Below are positions 11,665 through 23,569 of a DNA stretch of 64,000 nucleotides, one piece after another (the first letter of the stretch is position 1; every line of letters begins with the position of its first letter). A program made the position numbers and the translations under genes. The notes below the pieces were generated by a model that was given only the letters and a program-made list of their open reading frames with translations, made no database searches and was not told the origin of the DNA. Source of the stretch: Riptortus pedestris (taxonomy: Eukaryota > Arthropoda > Insecta > Hemiptera > Alydidae); NCBI GenBank assembly GCA_019009955.1, contig CM032228.1, positions 102,466,001-102,530,000 of the forward strand, in the 5' to 3' direction.

Positions 11665-12835
11665 CACACAAAAATTATTAATCTTCAAATAAATTAAATG
11701 TCTTTAGTTTTAGTGTCCTTTTAATCTTAGGTTTAGGCATTTTCAGTAAGCAATAGTTAGTTAATGAGTTGTCCGTTATATAGAGCCTTGGCAGTTTTTA
11801 TTTAATCCCTAACCTCGCTCCTTCAAACTAATTTTGCTGGGCAACGAATTAAGATGTAACAAGTTTTAGTTGCCATGAGCCATGACATGAACATTTAAGT
11901 CAAATAGCTAATGCACACAAATTTGAAGGAATGGTATTTTTGTAATCTACGAGAATTATAATGAAAAAATATTTTGTCCCGGCGTTGAGACATAGTCCCT
12001 TCCTAAGAATGAAGTAATGAATGCATTTCCTCTTTATCAGGAACATTTTAAATGAAGCTGGTTTATCGAAATACCAACTGGAATTGAATTGAAAGGAATA
12101 AACTAATAGTCGAGCCAGCTGGTATACTACAGAGACAGCTTGCGTCATTGCCTCTATATAAGAGACCATGATGCAAGTTTAACCTCGGGCCACCGACCTG
12201 GCTTACCTTTCTCCGTCTGACTGCAGTCTTCTCCAAGGTTCTTATTCACACGTCCTTCGTCGCGACCGTTCAGCTTATATTCATACGCAGACTAAAAACT
12301 GCGTAATCCTTAAAAGGATTCACAATAGTCTTTCTCAGATTCTGGTGGAAAAATTATATAAGCAGGCACATTACATACACTATGCGTCAATGATGTGTGT
12401 TTGGGGCTGGCAGTTTGAGGTTTATAATCGGAATCATGACATAACACTGCGATAATTAATTAATAAAGAGTACTTCTAACAGTAATTCTCTTATTTAGCT
12501 GGCCTCTGTTTGCATAATGGCTTCTAATCTAACAGATTTTGACTTTAATTTCCAAAATAAACCAGTTTATTTTCATTATTGATTAGTCATTCAAATATAC
12601 AGGAAAGTAATATGTAACTGTTATTGGTTCTTAACCTTAAAGAATATTAATACTCATTGGTAGCTTATTTTGGACGCCAAACTATAGCAGAGCAGATAAA
12701 ATGGCTCAAATATCTCGTAATGTATTTAAAAATTAACGCTATTAAAATTATTTTTTATTAGATTTATTAATATAACTTTTGAATTAAAAGTTATTTGGTA
12801 ATTCAAAAAAAAGGATTAGAACCGCCAATATAAAT
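11665..12835. other. AT-rich DNA, no gene seen
   Basis: No long frame in either direction has supporting splice sites or domains. A short GC-richer patch near 12180-12290 is unassigned. Confidence 0.5.
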
Positions 12836-12838
12836 AAT

Positions 12839-13003
12839 ACTGTTGTCATACCTGTCGGTGGAGACCGTAGTCACAGACTGATGAGAAGTTGTATCACTCT
12901 TGTACAACTTTTGACGGGCTTGAAGATGGTGCCATCGCATAGAAAGCGCTTGCCAGCTGTACTCGACCATCAGCCAGTGACGACAGTCTCCACCGACAAC
13001 AGT
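12839..13003 (+). mobile_element. Inverted-repeat element carrying a hammerhead-like core
   Basis: The left arm 12839-12883 and right arm 12968-13003 are inverted copies, sharing ACTGTTGTC...GGTGGAGAC and GTCAC...GCTGATG with a 9-base extra segment (ATACCTGTC) in the left arm. Between the arms lies a degenerate hammerhead layout at 12917-12954. It does not code for protein. It may be a small PLE-derived or retrozyme-like repeat, or a MITE that captured a ribozyme-like segment. Confidence 0.55.
12917..12954 (+). ncRNA. Degenerate type I hammerhead ribozyme motif
   Basis: The order is stem I GGC (12917-12919), core TTGAAGA (expected CTGANGA, so C3 reads T), stem II TG(G)TGC-CATC-GCATA, GAA (12942-12944), stem III AGCGCT, cleavage-site base T, and stem I GCC (12952-12954). 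Every helix can form, but the C3 change should harm catalysis. It was found by comparison with the two intact motifs near 38.1 and 39.8 kb. Confidence 0.5.
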
Positions 13004-13194
13004 AAAAGTATTTGCATGAAATATCACAAAATATATTTAAAAAGTAATGTTCTTATTCCATAGTAATGAAGTTGAGTAGTCCTTAGTATAAAATATAAGT
13101 CTATTCAATTCATTGAAGTACTGAGTAACTAATGAATAGAATGTTTGATATTTTCTAATGTTTTTTTTTTTTTCATGTAACGTCCACTTTTTGG

Positions 13195-13285
13195 TACTAA
13201 GCTTACTTGGGATGGGTCATCTTCAGGTTTACACTCTTTTCTAGCAAGAGTGGGACTAAGAGTTTCACTTTTATGCATTCGTCGA
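13195..13285 (-). repeat. tRNA-derived SINE, 3' body fragment
   Basis: The reverse complement reads TCCCACTCTTGCTAGAAAAG then AGTGTAAACCTGAAGATGACCC, matching the body seen in the better copy at 59741-59895. The tRNA-like head is missing. Confidence 0.5.
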
Positions 13286-13445
13286 TAATTAAATTCTGGT
13301 AATGTTGTGAAAATGGTGCGTTGCTGTCATTTAAATGGTTTCAGTAGAAATCCATGAAGTATTAGGTTTTACACATAAATCGATTCTCAAAAACGTTTTT
13401 GAAACGCCCATCGACCCCACCTAGGCCTAAAACCAAAAAATTAAT

Positions 13446-13483
13446 CACTCTGCACTGCGTAAATAAAGCAAATTTCCCACTTG
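13446..13483 (+). repeat. HINE-A 5'-end fragment
   Basis: GCACTGCGTAAATAAAGC then AAATTTCCCACTTG is a mutated HINE-A 5' end of about 35 bp. The rest is absent. Confidence 0.45.
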
Positions 13484-13491
13484 TTGTATTT

Positions 13492-13655
13492 GGAACGGGT
13501 TATCAGAGGGCTGTCCTTTTCCCTGAGCCCATTTTCCAGCCAGAATTGGGTCTAAAGATTTTTTGACAGTTAGAGAATTAGTCACTAAATAAATTCCCAT
13601 TGTCAGGAGGGATTTGAGCACATTACGCTAGGCTTGCTTGGTTAATTATGACCAA
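13492..13655 (-). repeat. tRNA-derived SINE copy
   Basis: The reverse complement has a weak B box (GTGCTCAAATCCCTCC), then 'aatttatttagtgacta', then CTGGCTGGAAAATGGGCT and 'gataacccg'. The same order of blocks occurs at 59741-59895 and 63010-63215. It lies beside another fragment of the family in the same orientation. Confidence 0.55.
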
Positions 13656-13659
13656 CACC

Positions 13660-15605
13660 TTATCTAGCATGACCAACTTGAGCCCAATGTCTCCCAATGA
13701 ACCGCTTTATGTCAAATTAAAGATCAGGTGCGATAATGGCCGAAACTGGACCAAAAGGAGGGTGATTTTGAGTAGGGGAAAGACTAAAATATCAAATATC
13801 TTCTTCATTATCGCTTACTGCTCCAATACGTAAAAAACAGAATTGTACGTAAGAGCTAAACAGGTTTTGTCCTAGACGGTCGGATTTCGGATATCCCCTC
13901 TAACATTACAGAGCATGGAGATAAGGATAAAAAAATGTCCGCTACTTCTTATAAATAAATTAATAGTATATCAAAATCCTCAACGGACAAACACAGACGC
14001 CACAGAAAGTGGACGATAGTCACCAAACTTCCCGAAACTGCATGCTAGTGCGCAAGAGCCAGCCCAACTGGGAACCTTCCACTCACCACGGACAGGAATG
14101 GATGACCCTCTATCCATCATGAACACTTATCACGAACATCCATACCAGCAGCAGAATTATTATCAGTAGACAAGCTCATAGGTAGGGGTCGGTAATTAAG
14201 TCACGTTATCAATATCACTGGGAATCTAGCAGGCCAGCAATAGCCCAGAGAATAGGAATGAATATTTCGGGTCAAAACGTGCCATCTTAAGTTGTGAAAC
14301 AGACCTTTATTTGGAGTCTTCTCTACTTGGCTCTATCCATTACAGAGCTAAGTGTGCTGCAGACGACAAACCTCTGCAATGGTCGCAAATATCTTTGTAC
14401 AAGCAATGCGCACGGACATGACCATGGAGTTTACATTTATAGCAGCAGGATATGATTCCAAGTTTCTAGTCACACTTCTATTCACTCCACCATTCAGGAG
14501 CAAAGCCTTCCGATGGTGGGATGTAGCTTCAATAACCCAGTTCCTTTTGTTCCTCATTCTTGGCAAATATATCCTTTATTAAAATGTTTCATGTAAAACT
14601 AAAAATCAAGTTTGTAAATGTTTGAATCTCATCTGAAGAGGGGGTTAAGAAAAGAGGAAATTTTTTAAATCGGAAATATCAGCGTTACTATAAATATGTA
14701 GACAAAATATTATTCAACCAATCATATTGTTAAGGTAGTGTTATACTGTTGCTGTTATGTAAATTCTTATCTAAAGCGATTATTACAAGAGGTGTTTATT
14801 TCCGCTTATACCCTTCAGCAAAACATCTGTTATCCTTATGCGTTCTTTCTTTATACAGTTACATATTACTAATTATCTCAAGTGCAGTTTAAATTTCTCA
14901 TGCGGGTTTGCATACAAATCTAAAGGAGAAAAAGAAAATAGACTGCGAAATAAATTTGTGTCATTCCACCAGGTAAAAAATCGATTAAAGTGATGGGCTT
15001 TTTTTTCTTTTTTTTTTATTAAATTATTATTATTATTAAATTTGTTTGAATCCCCTCATATGTTATGGAAATGTTACTAGAACACTATTAGTTTTCATCC
15101 CCTCAGAATATTAAGGTAAGCTTTGCTGAGAAATGAATCTCTACAAGGGATACGTATTTTGAATACTGTTAAGGAAACAAGGGAAGCGGAAACCTTTCAA
15201 AAGAAGAGAAACAGGAAATATATATTCCGGGTTACAGCTGGCGTTATGTGTCAGTATTGTCTGGAGATGCAAGTCCATTCAGCAGGGAAACCTATTCAAG
15301 GGCCTTTTCCCCTCGGTTACTTTATTCGGAATATCTTCCCTTCCTTAAAGTCAGGATCTAAATGTATATTTGACCGAAGATATGTACATCATGCATCATG
15401 TATGTATCAGAAGTACTATATCATGGGACGTGTTTTTGTAAATTATTCATTATTATATTAACATAACTTGGCTGTCAAAGAGCAAAGAGGCAAGCGCCTG
15501 TGACTGGGCATGGACACCAAAAGACCGATATACAACTTAATGTAATTATTATTGACGGCCACTTTGTGCTACTAAGGCTAAATGGGACCACACACATTTT
15601 AAAAG
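13660..15605. other. No confirmed gene
   Basis: Frames at 14352-14582 (+) and 15123-15461 (+, 112 codons, starting with TTG) are open, but they have no recognisable domain, no splice context and no good start. Both may be chance. No RNA gene was seen. Confidence 0.4.
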
Positions 15606-15610
15606 AAAAT

Positions 15611-16052
15611 TCCGTCACGCGGGGCTGCGTAAACTAAGCAGATTTCCCACGTGATGGTATCGGATACTTAAAATCTTAATTGATGGCGAATTTGCTTATA
15701 TCTCACTTAACAAAGAAAAACAAACATTTGGTATATAAGTTAAGAATAAAGGGGTTCGTGAAATAACAGCTTATTGTAAATATGAGTTGAGTAGGAGTAG
15801 GGGATTACTTAACGATGAAAACTAAAAAATCCAAATATGTTAATATAAATAGTAGTATTAATAATAGTTAATATTCATGATAGAGAAAATATGTATATAA
15901 CAACATTTATAGGTAAATTTAATTTTCAATAAGACTGATTATGTAGAATTTTTCGATCCGACGTATAGTAACAGAGATATTTCAATTCCACCTCTAAGCC
16001 TCCCTCTGGTCCGATTTCTGCCATTAACGAACTTGATCTTTATATATATATA

Positions 16053-16105
<53 letters not shown>

Positions 16106-16210
16106 GAACGGACCTCATTTTCGTCATTTCCTAGTTAGGATTTATCTGGGGAAATTTTTAGAATTGAGAACAACCTCAATAGCTGATTTCCCTTTAGGGA
16201 AATCTGCTAG
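15611..16210 (+). mobile_element. HINE-A, full-length copy
   Basis: 5' TCCGTCACGCGGGGCTGCGT and AAGCAGATTTCCCACGT, all body blocks, a (TA)n tract (about 16038-16100, partly interrupted), the 3' module 'gttttgaacggacc' and hairpin GATTTCCCTTTAGGGAAATC ending TGCTAG. The C-rich block and 3' module are somewhat diverged. Confidence 0.7.
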
Positions 16211-16344
16211 AAGAATATATAATTATCAAAAAAGATAACAAAAAAATAAAATTTAGGGGCTTAGGTTAGCCATGCGAATTCGTCTTGAAACAGTTGGTAA
16301 ACCTAAAGTCGTGAATTGAACTAAAGTGGGGCAATAGAAACTTA

Positions 16345-16480
16345 TTATATTATTTATTAACGTCCATTTATGCTGTTAATGCTAATTGGGATTAGGAATT
16401 TATTTAGTAACTATCCCGCTAAATAAAGTTCTTAGTTCCAGCCTGGCTAGAAAAGAGTGGTAATCTGTGTCCAATTAGTC
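16345..16480 (+). repeat. tRNA-derived SINE, body
   Basis: GGAATTTATTTAGTAACTAT, then 'cttagttccagcctggc' and TAGAAAAGAGTGGTAATCTG follow the SINE body order. The head with the B box is too worn to see. Confidence 0.5.
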
Positions 16481-17144
16481 ACAGTAGTATAAAATGCAGA
16501 TTATAAATAACGTAGCATTTAATAATATGTGCATTATTTCCGCAGAGTTTTAAAGTTTTATTCCTGTCTATTTCTTTTTTAATTATTTCCTTTGTAGTGT
16601 AATCCTGTTACACCTCTTGGAAATTAATTGAGTCCACATTCTCCCAGATGCAAGTGACCTTGATTCAAGCATCTTCAAAATAAATGTATAATCTAACAAA
16701 CCAAAAATATTTTAATTTCTAAATAAATATAAACATTAAAATAACATCTTTATTCAACTAAGACTAATCGCAACGTGTTATTTTCATGTTGCCTCCATGC
16801 TTTTATATCCTGAACAGGACTAGAGGAAATTGTTATTGGGTATGTAATGAAAAAAAAATCCCTTAGCTAATCCTGGGGAAGTCACTGCTAACAAATTTAT
16901 AACAGTATTAAAACCGCTTATTTAACATGTAATAGAACTAACTTATTAAACTATGGATGCTCTACAATTGTTGTTCTATCCTTTTTATCGTTACTCAAAT
17001 ATTAAGTGAGATATTTGTTCTTTATTGTTTCCAGGCTTTAGTAACTTCCACCCCCCCCCCCACCCGACTGTTTTACTCATGGGGGTTTTACGTACAAACA
17101 TAGAATATGTGGTTGAGATGAGATCACAAGTGTGTTATACCAGC

Positions 17145-17190
17145 ATGTGGGAAATCTTCTTAGTTCACGCAGCCCCTGCGAGTCAGACAT
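17145..17190 (-). repeat. HINE-A 5'-end fragment
   Basis: GTGGGAAATCTTCTTAGTTC then ACGCAGCCCCTGCGAG is the reverse complement of the HINE-A 5' end. The remainder of the element is not recognisable. Confidence 0.55.
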
Positions 17191-18010
17191 TTTTTATTGA
17201 TTTAGTGACTTTAAGGACAATCGTACGAGTAAAAGGACGTTTCACTAAATACTTGCAAAAAAAAAAAAATATAAATATAAATAAACTAAAATAAGATAAA
17301 TATTCGAGTAAAAGAAACTGTATAGAAAAACGGTTGTAGAATATTACATTTTCAATAATTTTTTTTTTTTACTGAATAAGTAACAAGAAAAAAAATAGTG
17401 TTACTAAAATAAAACGTTATATATAGAGGCTTATCTAAAATTGCTTCCTTCTTGATGGCCACGCTTACTGTTTCTATCTGATTGTTCGCCATAGTAGTCT
17501 AAGCTGCATAGATGAAATTCACTCCTTTTGTCACACCTAACTCATGAAAGGGCCGTAGCTGGTGTCGTAGAAGGTAACTCCAGCGAATGGGAGATATTTC
17601 ATGTTTTCAATTAACACTATCCTATTCTGGAGAAAGCCATCACACTCTTCCTTTTTAGTTGGCGTCCTTTTATTTCTCATTATGTCCACGAGTTTTTTTT
17701 TTACTTTTTACGTGCTCTAGTTTATTTTTTTTTATCAACTTTCCTTTTACTTCATTTTTTTTTAACCGACCTCGTACGTACTTTCGTTACTTCTTGAAAT
17801 TTCGTGACATTCTTTTTTTCATGCCTTTGAATCTTGGAAAATATTTTTTACTATATGCTGATCTTTGCCACCAATATTTCTTATTCCTTACTACTGGAAG
17901 ACATTTGCATTTTACTATTTAATATTCACTTTAGGACTAATACAATTTGTTAATTAAATATATTTTTTTAAAAAAAGCATTATATAATTATGTTGGCAAA
18001 TTTTTTTCAG

Positions 18011-18121
18011 GAGTTCTTGAAAGGTTACTTAAATCATATTAATTATGAAAACATTTCTAAATTCAAAAACCGTTACAATTATTTTAAAGAATTATTAGCC
18101 AATTTGATAATAGAGTTGTGA
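18011..18121 (+). other. Possible terminal exon, unknown product
   Basis: A strong 3' splice-site look-alike (ATTTTTTTCAG) is followed directly by 36 open codons, EFLKGYLNHINYENISKFKN onward, and TGA. The composition is protein-like but very AT-driven. No upstream exon was found. A frame this long after some acceptor is expected by chance in 64 kb, so confidence is low. Confidence 0.2.
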
Positions 18122-19455
18122 ATCTTGCAAGTTTTTCTTTTTTAAGAAGTTTTTTAACAAATTATTTAGCCGGATTCATAAATACTTATAAGAATTGACC
18201 AATCTCAAGTTCGATTAGTATCACTTAATAGAAATAAATAAGTACCAAAGTGAAATACCATAAACAGGTATAAAAGACCTCATCAATTAAGCTGATCCGT
18301 AGATAGCCAAATTACAGGAACCGAAATAATCTGGCTTTCTAAGACTCACTAACAACCGTGAGCATTTGAGATCAACTGACATGATAATCTTTTCTCCTGT
18401 ATATAGGGTCCAAGTCAAATTCTAGAAATAAAAAAAAGTCAAGTTGAGCAAAACACTTTCTAGTGAAACTGAACTATAATTTAAACAGACACTGGAACTA
18501 ATTTATTGCTTGTAGTGCTAAGGGCAGGGCCATAAAACGTACTTAAGGCAACAAGAAGTCTTTAAAGCACGGTAAAATGCATAAAGTTAGTTCCTTGGTA
18601 TAATACGTTTTGGACACAGTTCAGAATAAACTCAGCGTTGATTGAATAAACCATGAATAACGTAGCAATTAAGGCCTCTATTTCAAAAGTCCGGTGTGTC
18701 CATTGGTAATTTCTGGTTAATTCGATTGCTTCAATTCTTTAGTTCAGTATTCTAATTTAAATCTTAGGGATTAAGAGGTAATTATTTGCAACACCATTTG
18801 TTGATATATCTCTGCATTTCCTCACAGTAGTCTTTAAACGAGGCCATCTATTTTTATGTGTACCTTCTTTTAAAAAAGTAAAGATAATATTTTCTGAGTT
18901 TTTTTCAATCGGTATATAGATAGGCAAGCACCTAGCTCGTAAAATTTTCTTCCCAAAATTCACTTTTGTCGGCACATTATTCTTAAAATATATATCTTAA
19001 TATATCACATTATTTCTCAGGTGATATGAGAAATGGGAGTTTACATTAAAAATGAAAGTTAAAAAAATATTAATAGCTCTGTTACTATTTGAGTTAACAA
19101 TATATTATATTAAAAATAAAAGAGCATATTTTAACAAAGCGTGAAAATTTCTTTTGGTCATCAGATAATATCAGCTACACATTGGCCACTCAAAACGGTG
19201 GACAATACAACTACTTTTAAAGAAGATAAGAACGAAACATCATAAAGCTGGTAGGAGTCCAACGAAGAGGCCAAATCAACATTGAAAAACACTCCCCGTT
19301 TCTTAATTATTAAAACTCTACAAGCAGATAAAGCCTTCTCCCAAATCAATCATTTTCAGATTCACAAGTGGGTCTATACTTTTTCAAGCCAGATAAAGGT
19401 TAAAAAAAACCCGATTGGCATGCATTTCTAGATTGTCCGAATGACTCTACAGCTA

Positions 19456-19700
19456 TTAACCTTTCAACCTCTCAGAGTCTTCAGCCAAACGTTCGCCAGT
19501 AGATACACATTTCACCGATTCACCTTCCATCACCGTATCAACCATTCGCTCGATACTGGGCTTGACCATATTTATGGCCATCTGCGAGAATGTTTTGTGC
19601 TTATACCCAAATGACACATTAATAACCTCCTCAAAATCAGAGAATAGGAATGCTTCCGCAGTTCTTTGCAACCAATTCCTGGTCCAGGGCTTTGCATTGA
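19456..19700 (-). CDS. Unknown coding-like segment in a GC-richer island
   Basis: The minus strand reads about 80 codons without a stop, from AKPWTRNWLQRTAEAFLFSD through SFGYKHKTFSQMAINMVKP and MVDTVMEGESVKC to GERLAEDSERLKG and TAA at 19456-19458. Base composition is clearly richer in G+C than the flanks, and amino-acid use is balanced. The frame continues upstream only into a (TA)n tract that would encode Tyr-Ile repeats, so the true start is lost or is an exon border near 19700. I do not recognise the family. It may be the C-terminal exon of a host gene or of an unfamiliar mobile element. Confidence 0.35.
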
Positions 19701-19734
19701 AATATACATATAAAAATAAATTATAAGTATATAT

Positions 19735-19758
19735 ATACATACATATATATATATATAT

Positions 19759-19790
<32 letters not shown>
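19735..19790. repeat. (TA)n microsatellite
   Basis: Interrupted TA runs next to the unknown coding-like segment. Confidence 0.9.
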
Positions 19791-19792
<2 letters not shown>

Positions 19793-20049
19793 AATAAACG
19801 TGTGCGCGAGAGTGTGTCATGTTTAAATTTGTATGATGTCTGTGGATGATATATCTGTGAAATGGAATTTTTATGGAATTTTATGAAAATTGTCACTGAA
19901 TTACTAAATTTTCTTTTAACTTAATTAGTAGCCACCCTTTTTTGTTCTAAGCTATGTTTTTATTCCGTTCCATTAGTTTTGTTCTTTATTCTTCTTGTGT
20001 GTTAGAATTTTTGTTATTTTGGTTTGGTTTTTTCCAGATCTTTAAGAAG

Positions 20050-20295
20050 AGCGAAATCGCCATCGTTGCGGAGCTCTGTATATAACAAATAAATGAAAAT
20101 ATTAGAAATGACATCATAAACAATAATTTTTCGATTCAACTCATAATAGTAGAGATTATAGTAGTATTGCCCTCTTCGCCTGATTCGTTTTTAGCTATTA
20201 ACAAACTTGATCCTTAGATTTAAGTTGACACGCTTAAATACCACTGATCTTTGTTAACGATCAAACAACAACAAATTTATGTAAAAAACTATATA
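20050..20295 (+). repeat. HINE-A, degraded middle part
   Basis: Blocks 'atttttcgattcaactcataatagtag', 'ctgattcgtttttagctattaac', 'aacttgatcctt' and 'gttaacgatcaaacaa' keep HINE-A order. Termini and (TA)n are absent. Confidence 0.5.
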
Positions 20296-20324
20296 TGTAC
20301 ATAGATAGAGATAAGGAGGGAAGT

Positions 20325-20395
20325 CGTAGATCTGTGGTAGTGCGTCAGACTTCAGATCACCTAAATCAAGCCCCATGGTCGATGCATGGTCAGTA
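20325..20395 (+). repeat. tRNA-like head of a second SINE type (candidate)
   Basis: GATCTGTGGTAGTGCGTCAG followed by ACTTCAGATCACCTAAATC and AAGCCCC resembles the A-box to B-box half of a tRNA-derived SINE. The B box is imperfect. The body may extend to about 20690, but no second copy was found to prove it. Confidence 0.35.
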
Positions 20396-20399
20396 CCAG

Positions 20400-21420
20400 A
20401 TTGGGGGGGGGGGGGCGGAGCTATTACAAAGGTTCACTACCAGAGCACTCTGGTATCGCGGTGGAGGCCGATTGGTGGGAGTTTAGTGAGTAAATAAGTT
20501 TAACAATCTGTCAGTATGCCGTAGGACATTGACTCTCCTAGATCCCTCCGACTAGCAAAGTCTGCTGGATACAACTCATTCCAGGTCCTCCTTGATTGAC
20601 CAGGTTTTAAATTTAAATCATGCCTCATCGAAGCCAAACGTATATCTCCTGAAAATCAGCAGATGAATGTTGGTTGGTTTGACTGGCGTTTGCTGTAAAA
20701 ATGAATGAGATAGATTTAGTGGTGAGGCAGGCGTACATCTGTCAGAGTGGGACAGCTCTAATTTGTTGGCTGGCATCAGCTCCTCAGTCAGCCCCCTCCC
20801 ACATAGCAGGACCCATGTTTCCTTCCTTCGTGCCAGGAAGCCTCCAATTTATAGGCGATCATTATACGATCCACCGTGGCGTCCCTCACTCATCCATCTG
20901 ACTTACTCAGTCAAATTGTAGTGCAACAAGTATGCAGTCTAGGCCACCTATGTATATGCCAGTACTACATGCTTTGTATTAACGCTGTTGCTGGCGCTTA
21001 AGTAAAAGACTGTATGCTGCATTGAAAACTGAATTTTTCTCCATTAAAATGATTTCTTTAATCACCTGGGATTAGAAGTTTGTTTTAAATATATACTGAT
21101 TTTTGTAATGCTTATGCAGATTAAGATCGATTTTGAATAGATTCACAAATATACCATGTCTCTCATGTGTCCTGAAAAGTGCAGATTATTGCTCCAAAAG
21201 TAATAAGGGTTATGTTAAGCTTCACATATGCGCGAGGAAGGCATAAAAACATAATTTGTTAACAAATCTTAGCCGCAATGTTTTCCCCCGTGTACTATTA
21301 ATTCAAAAGCCACATAACAGTAGATCATCTATTATCACAATCCAGTCAAGTTAATAGATCGTGTGAATTTTGGAAAGTAGCCTCGAAATATCTAGGAGTT
21401 AAATCGAGGTCTCTCTGCTT
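20400..21420. other. No gene seen; GC-richer than average
   Basis: Includes a 13-base G run (20403-20415) and unassigned GC-richer sequence to about 20900. No frame has recognisable content. Confidence 0.4.
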
Positions 21421-21435
21421 TCAATTTAATTAGCT

Positions 21436-21477
21436 GTTTGTGAGTGTGTGTGTGTGTATATGCACACACTCACACAC
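21436..21477. repeat. GT/CA hairpin
   Basis: GTGAGTGTGTG is followed after a short GT/TA loop by CACACACTCAC, its exact reverse complement. A microsatellite-derived stem-loop. Confidence 0.8.
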
Positions 21478-21522
21478 ACCACACATGTGTGCGTTTTATT
21501 GGTAACTAAAATTATAAAAACA

Positions 21523-21945
21523 CCGTCACGCAGGGGCTGCGTTAACTAAGCAGATTTCCCACGTGCGTCAAGTATTTGCATTTATCTCACAACTTAAAAT
21601 TTCAATGAAAACAATATTTAGGCTTCAAATAACTGCTTCATAGAATAACAGGTTATTGTTTATATGACATAAGTAGAAGTAGGAGTTTACTGAAGGGCGA
21701 AAACTAAAAAAATGCAAATATCTCGGTTAATAATGAAGATAGTGAAAATGCGTGCAAAACAGCATTTAATGAACATTAAATTTTCAATAAGATTGATTCT
21801 ATGCAATTTGTCGATCTGATGTATAGTAGTGGATTTATTTCGAATTTTCAAAATTCCCCCTCCTCCCTCCTGTCCGATTTCAGCCGTCAACGAACGTATT
21901 TATTTTTATATATAGCGTTTAGATATCCAGTTTGGTATCAGATTT
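21523..21945 (+). mobile_element. Outer HINE-A of a nested stack, 5' part
   Basis: 5' CCGTCACGCAGGGGCTGCGT, AGCAGATTTCCCACGT and body blocks through 'tttcagccgtcaacgaacg' and 'gatatccagtttggtatcag'. It then breaks into PLE sequence. Its missing 3' module reappears at 23570-23697, after the PLE. Confidence 0.7.
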
Positions 21946-21946
21946 A

Positions 21947-22651
21947 CATACAATCTCTTTATGGAAGATCTCGAATCGCCAGCCTTAGAAAAATGGGCAT
22001 TGAAACCCAATTTATGACAGATACGTAAACGACTATTTCATAATTTGGCAACACGGCAATGAAAAACTAATGAATTTCTTTAACTTCATGAAAAAAGCAA
22101 CACTCACAGATCAAATTCACCATAAAATTAGAAAATGAAGGGAAATTACCGTTTCTTGATCTTTTAATAATTAATGAAGGTCATAATAGACTCAGCCACA
22201 TAGTGTACAGAAAGGTTCGCCTCGCAGGGGCTGCGTAAACTAAGCAGATTTCCCACGTAAAGTTATAAAATAGAGAAATCTCCATACGAGTGCCAAACAT
22301 TGACGGAAACGGCCGAACTAGCTTTCGGCGGGAACGAATAAAGCGACCATAGCTCGTCCGTTACACTTTATAAAAATGCAAATATCTCGGTTAATATTTA
22401 AGATAGAGAATAAATGTATTGAACAATATTTATAGTAAATGTAATTTGCAATAAGATTGGTTCTATATAAATTTTCGATTCGACGTGTAGTACCGGAGAT
22501 ATTTTGAATTTTCAAAATTCCCCCCTTTAAACCCCCTCCCACTGGTCCGTTTTCAGCCGTTAATGAACTCGATCTTCCATTTTACATAAAACGATTAAAT
22601 ACCGAGTTTGGTGACGATTAAACAAAAATTGCGACCGCTAGAGAGTTAACA

Positions 22652-22712
<61 letters not shown>

Positions 22713-23416
22713 ATATATATGTATATATAGTTTTGAACGGACCTTATTTTCGTCATCTCCTGGGTAGGATCGATGGACATTTGAAGAAATTTTTCGAAAA
22801 TCGCGTCATGAGTACGACCTCAATAGCTGATTTCCCTTAAGAGAAATCTGCTAAAAGCAACCGATAGAGGTAGATATCTGAATTTCTCATCCCACCACTA
22901 CCCAAGAGTATTAAGAAGCAACTTGATACCAAGATTCAACAAGACATTGAAGATCCTCAAGTTAAACCATTGAGCAACGAACGCTTCCTTATATAGCGGG
23001 GGGACTTCAGAAATACTGGTAAGAATACTTCGAAAATATAATTTACGACCAGTATTCAAATCACATAAAATATTCAACGAATATTTAATGAGTCCAAAAG
23101 ACACCCAATGTTTACAAAATAGTGGAGTATATATGATAAGGTTTATGTAGGGCAGACTGGTAAAAAGACTGCTACAAGAGTCAACCAACACATGGCTGAT
23201 TTAAAACATAACAGAACAAAGACATCCGCCAGAGCTAAACACGCAAGTATTTGACCTCACCAAATTAAATTTGAAAAGACAAATGTTCTACAAAGAGAAG
23301 ACCACCTCGGTAAAAGATTAGTCCTGGAAGCCCTAGAAATAAATAAGAGAACAAATACTATAAACGGCGTGGACAGTGTCATACTTTTTGAAACGTGGAA
23401 AGCCATACTAAAATAA
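21947..23416 (+). pseudogene. Penelope-like element: RT fragment and GIY-YIG endonuclease, interrupted
   Basis: Segment one (21947-22214) carries PLE reverse-transcriptase sequence: MEDLESPALEKWALKP, then 'IIWQHGNEKLMNFFNFMKK' with frameshifts, EGKLPFLDLLI and SHIVYRK. Segment two (22857-23416) resumes at ATDRGRYLNFSSHHYPR, runs through ILRKYNLRPVF to a GIY-YIG endonuclease with GVY at 23124-23132 and KVYVGQTGKK after a frameshift, then LQREDHLGKRLVLEALEIN and a stop after ILK. Codons continue correctly across the gap (VYRK|ATDRG), showing the HINE-A at 22215-22856 was inserted later. Several stops and shifts make it inactive. It is 5'-truncated and lies inside an older HINE-A. Confidence 0.85.
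22215..22856 (+). mobile_element. Inner HINE-A inserted in the PLE
   Basis: A complete copy from GTTCGCCTCGCAGGGGCTGC to TGCTAAAA, with (TA)n at about 22655-22708 and the usual 3' hairpin (one arm base changed). Because the host PLE reading frame is known on both sides, the element borders can be fixed to within one or two bases. Confidence 0.8.
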
Positions 23417-23569
23417 AACTCCAAAATATATGATTAATTGAAGTAGCTATTCAAATCAAATTTATTGCCGAATTTCCATCGAAAATTTGCAAACCAACAA
23501 ACATTCCAAGCAGATAGCCGAAGTCCTCACAATGAAAATACTTCCCAGCGATCCAGCCTCAAAAATAGA

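Larger units (their letters stand above)
16485..19450. other. AT-rich DNA with little recognisable content
   Basis: Contains a HINE-A scrap (17145-17190), poly-T and poly-C runs, and one acceptor-led open frame (18011-18121), listed separately. I see no complete gene. Confidence 0.45.

Noticed and set aside
11380..11692. Tyr-Ile-rich open frames across (TA)n tracts (also near 15939, 19572, 30705, 39753, 52828, 60289 and 61645)
   Set aside because: They are translations of TA microsatellites, open in several frames and on both strands.
12879..12914. CTGATGA followed by a perfect 8-bp hairpin, resembling another hammerhead core
   Set aside because: The required GAAA after stem II is missing (TTGAC instead). 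It is also part of the inverted-repeat arm.
20020..20085. Acceptor TTGGTTTTTTCCAG followed by 15 open codons to TAA
   Set aside because: Too short to separate from chance, with no upstream exon, and it runs into a HINE-A fragment.
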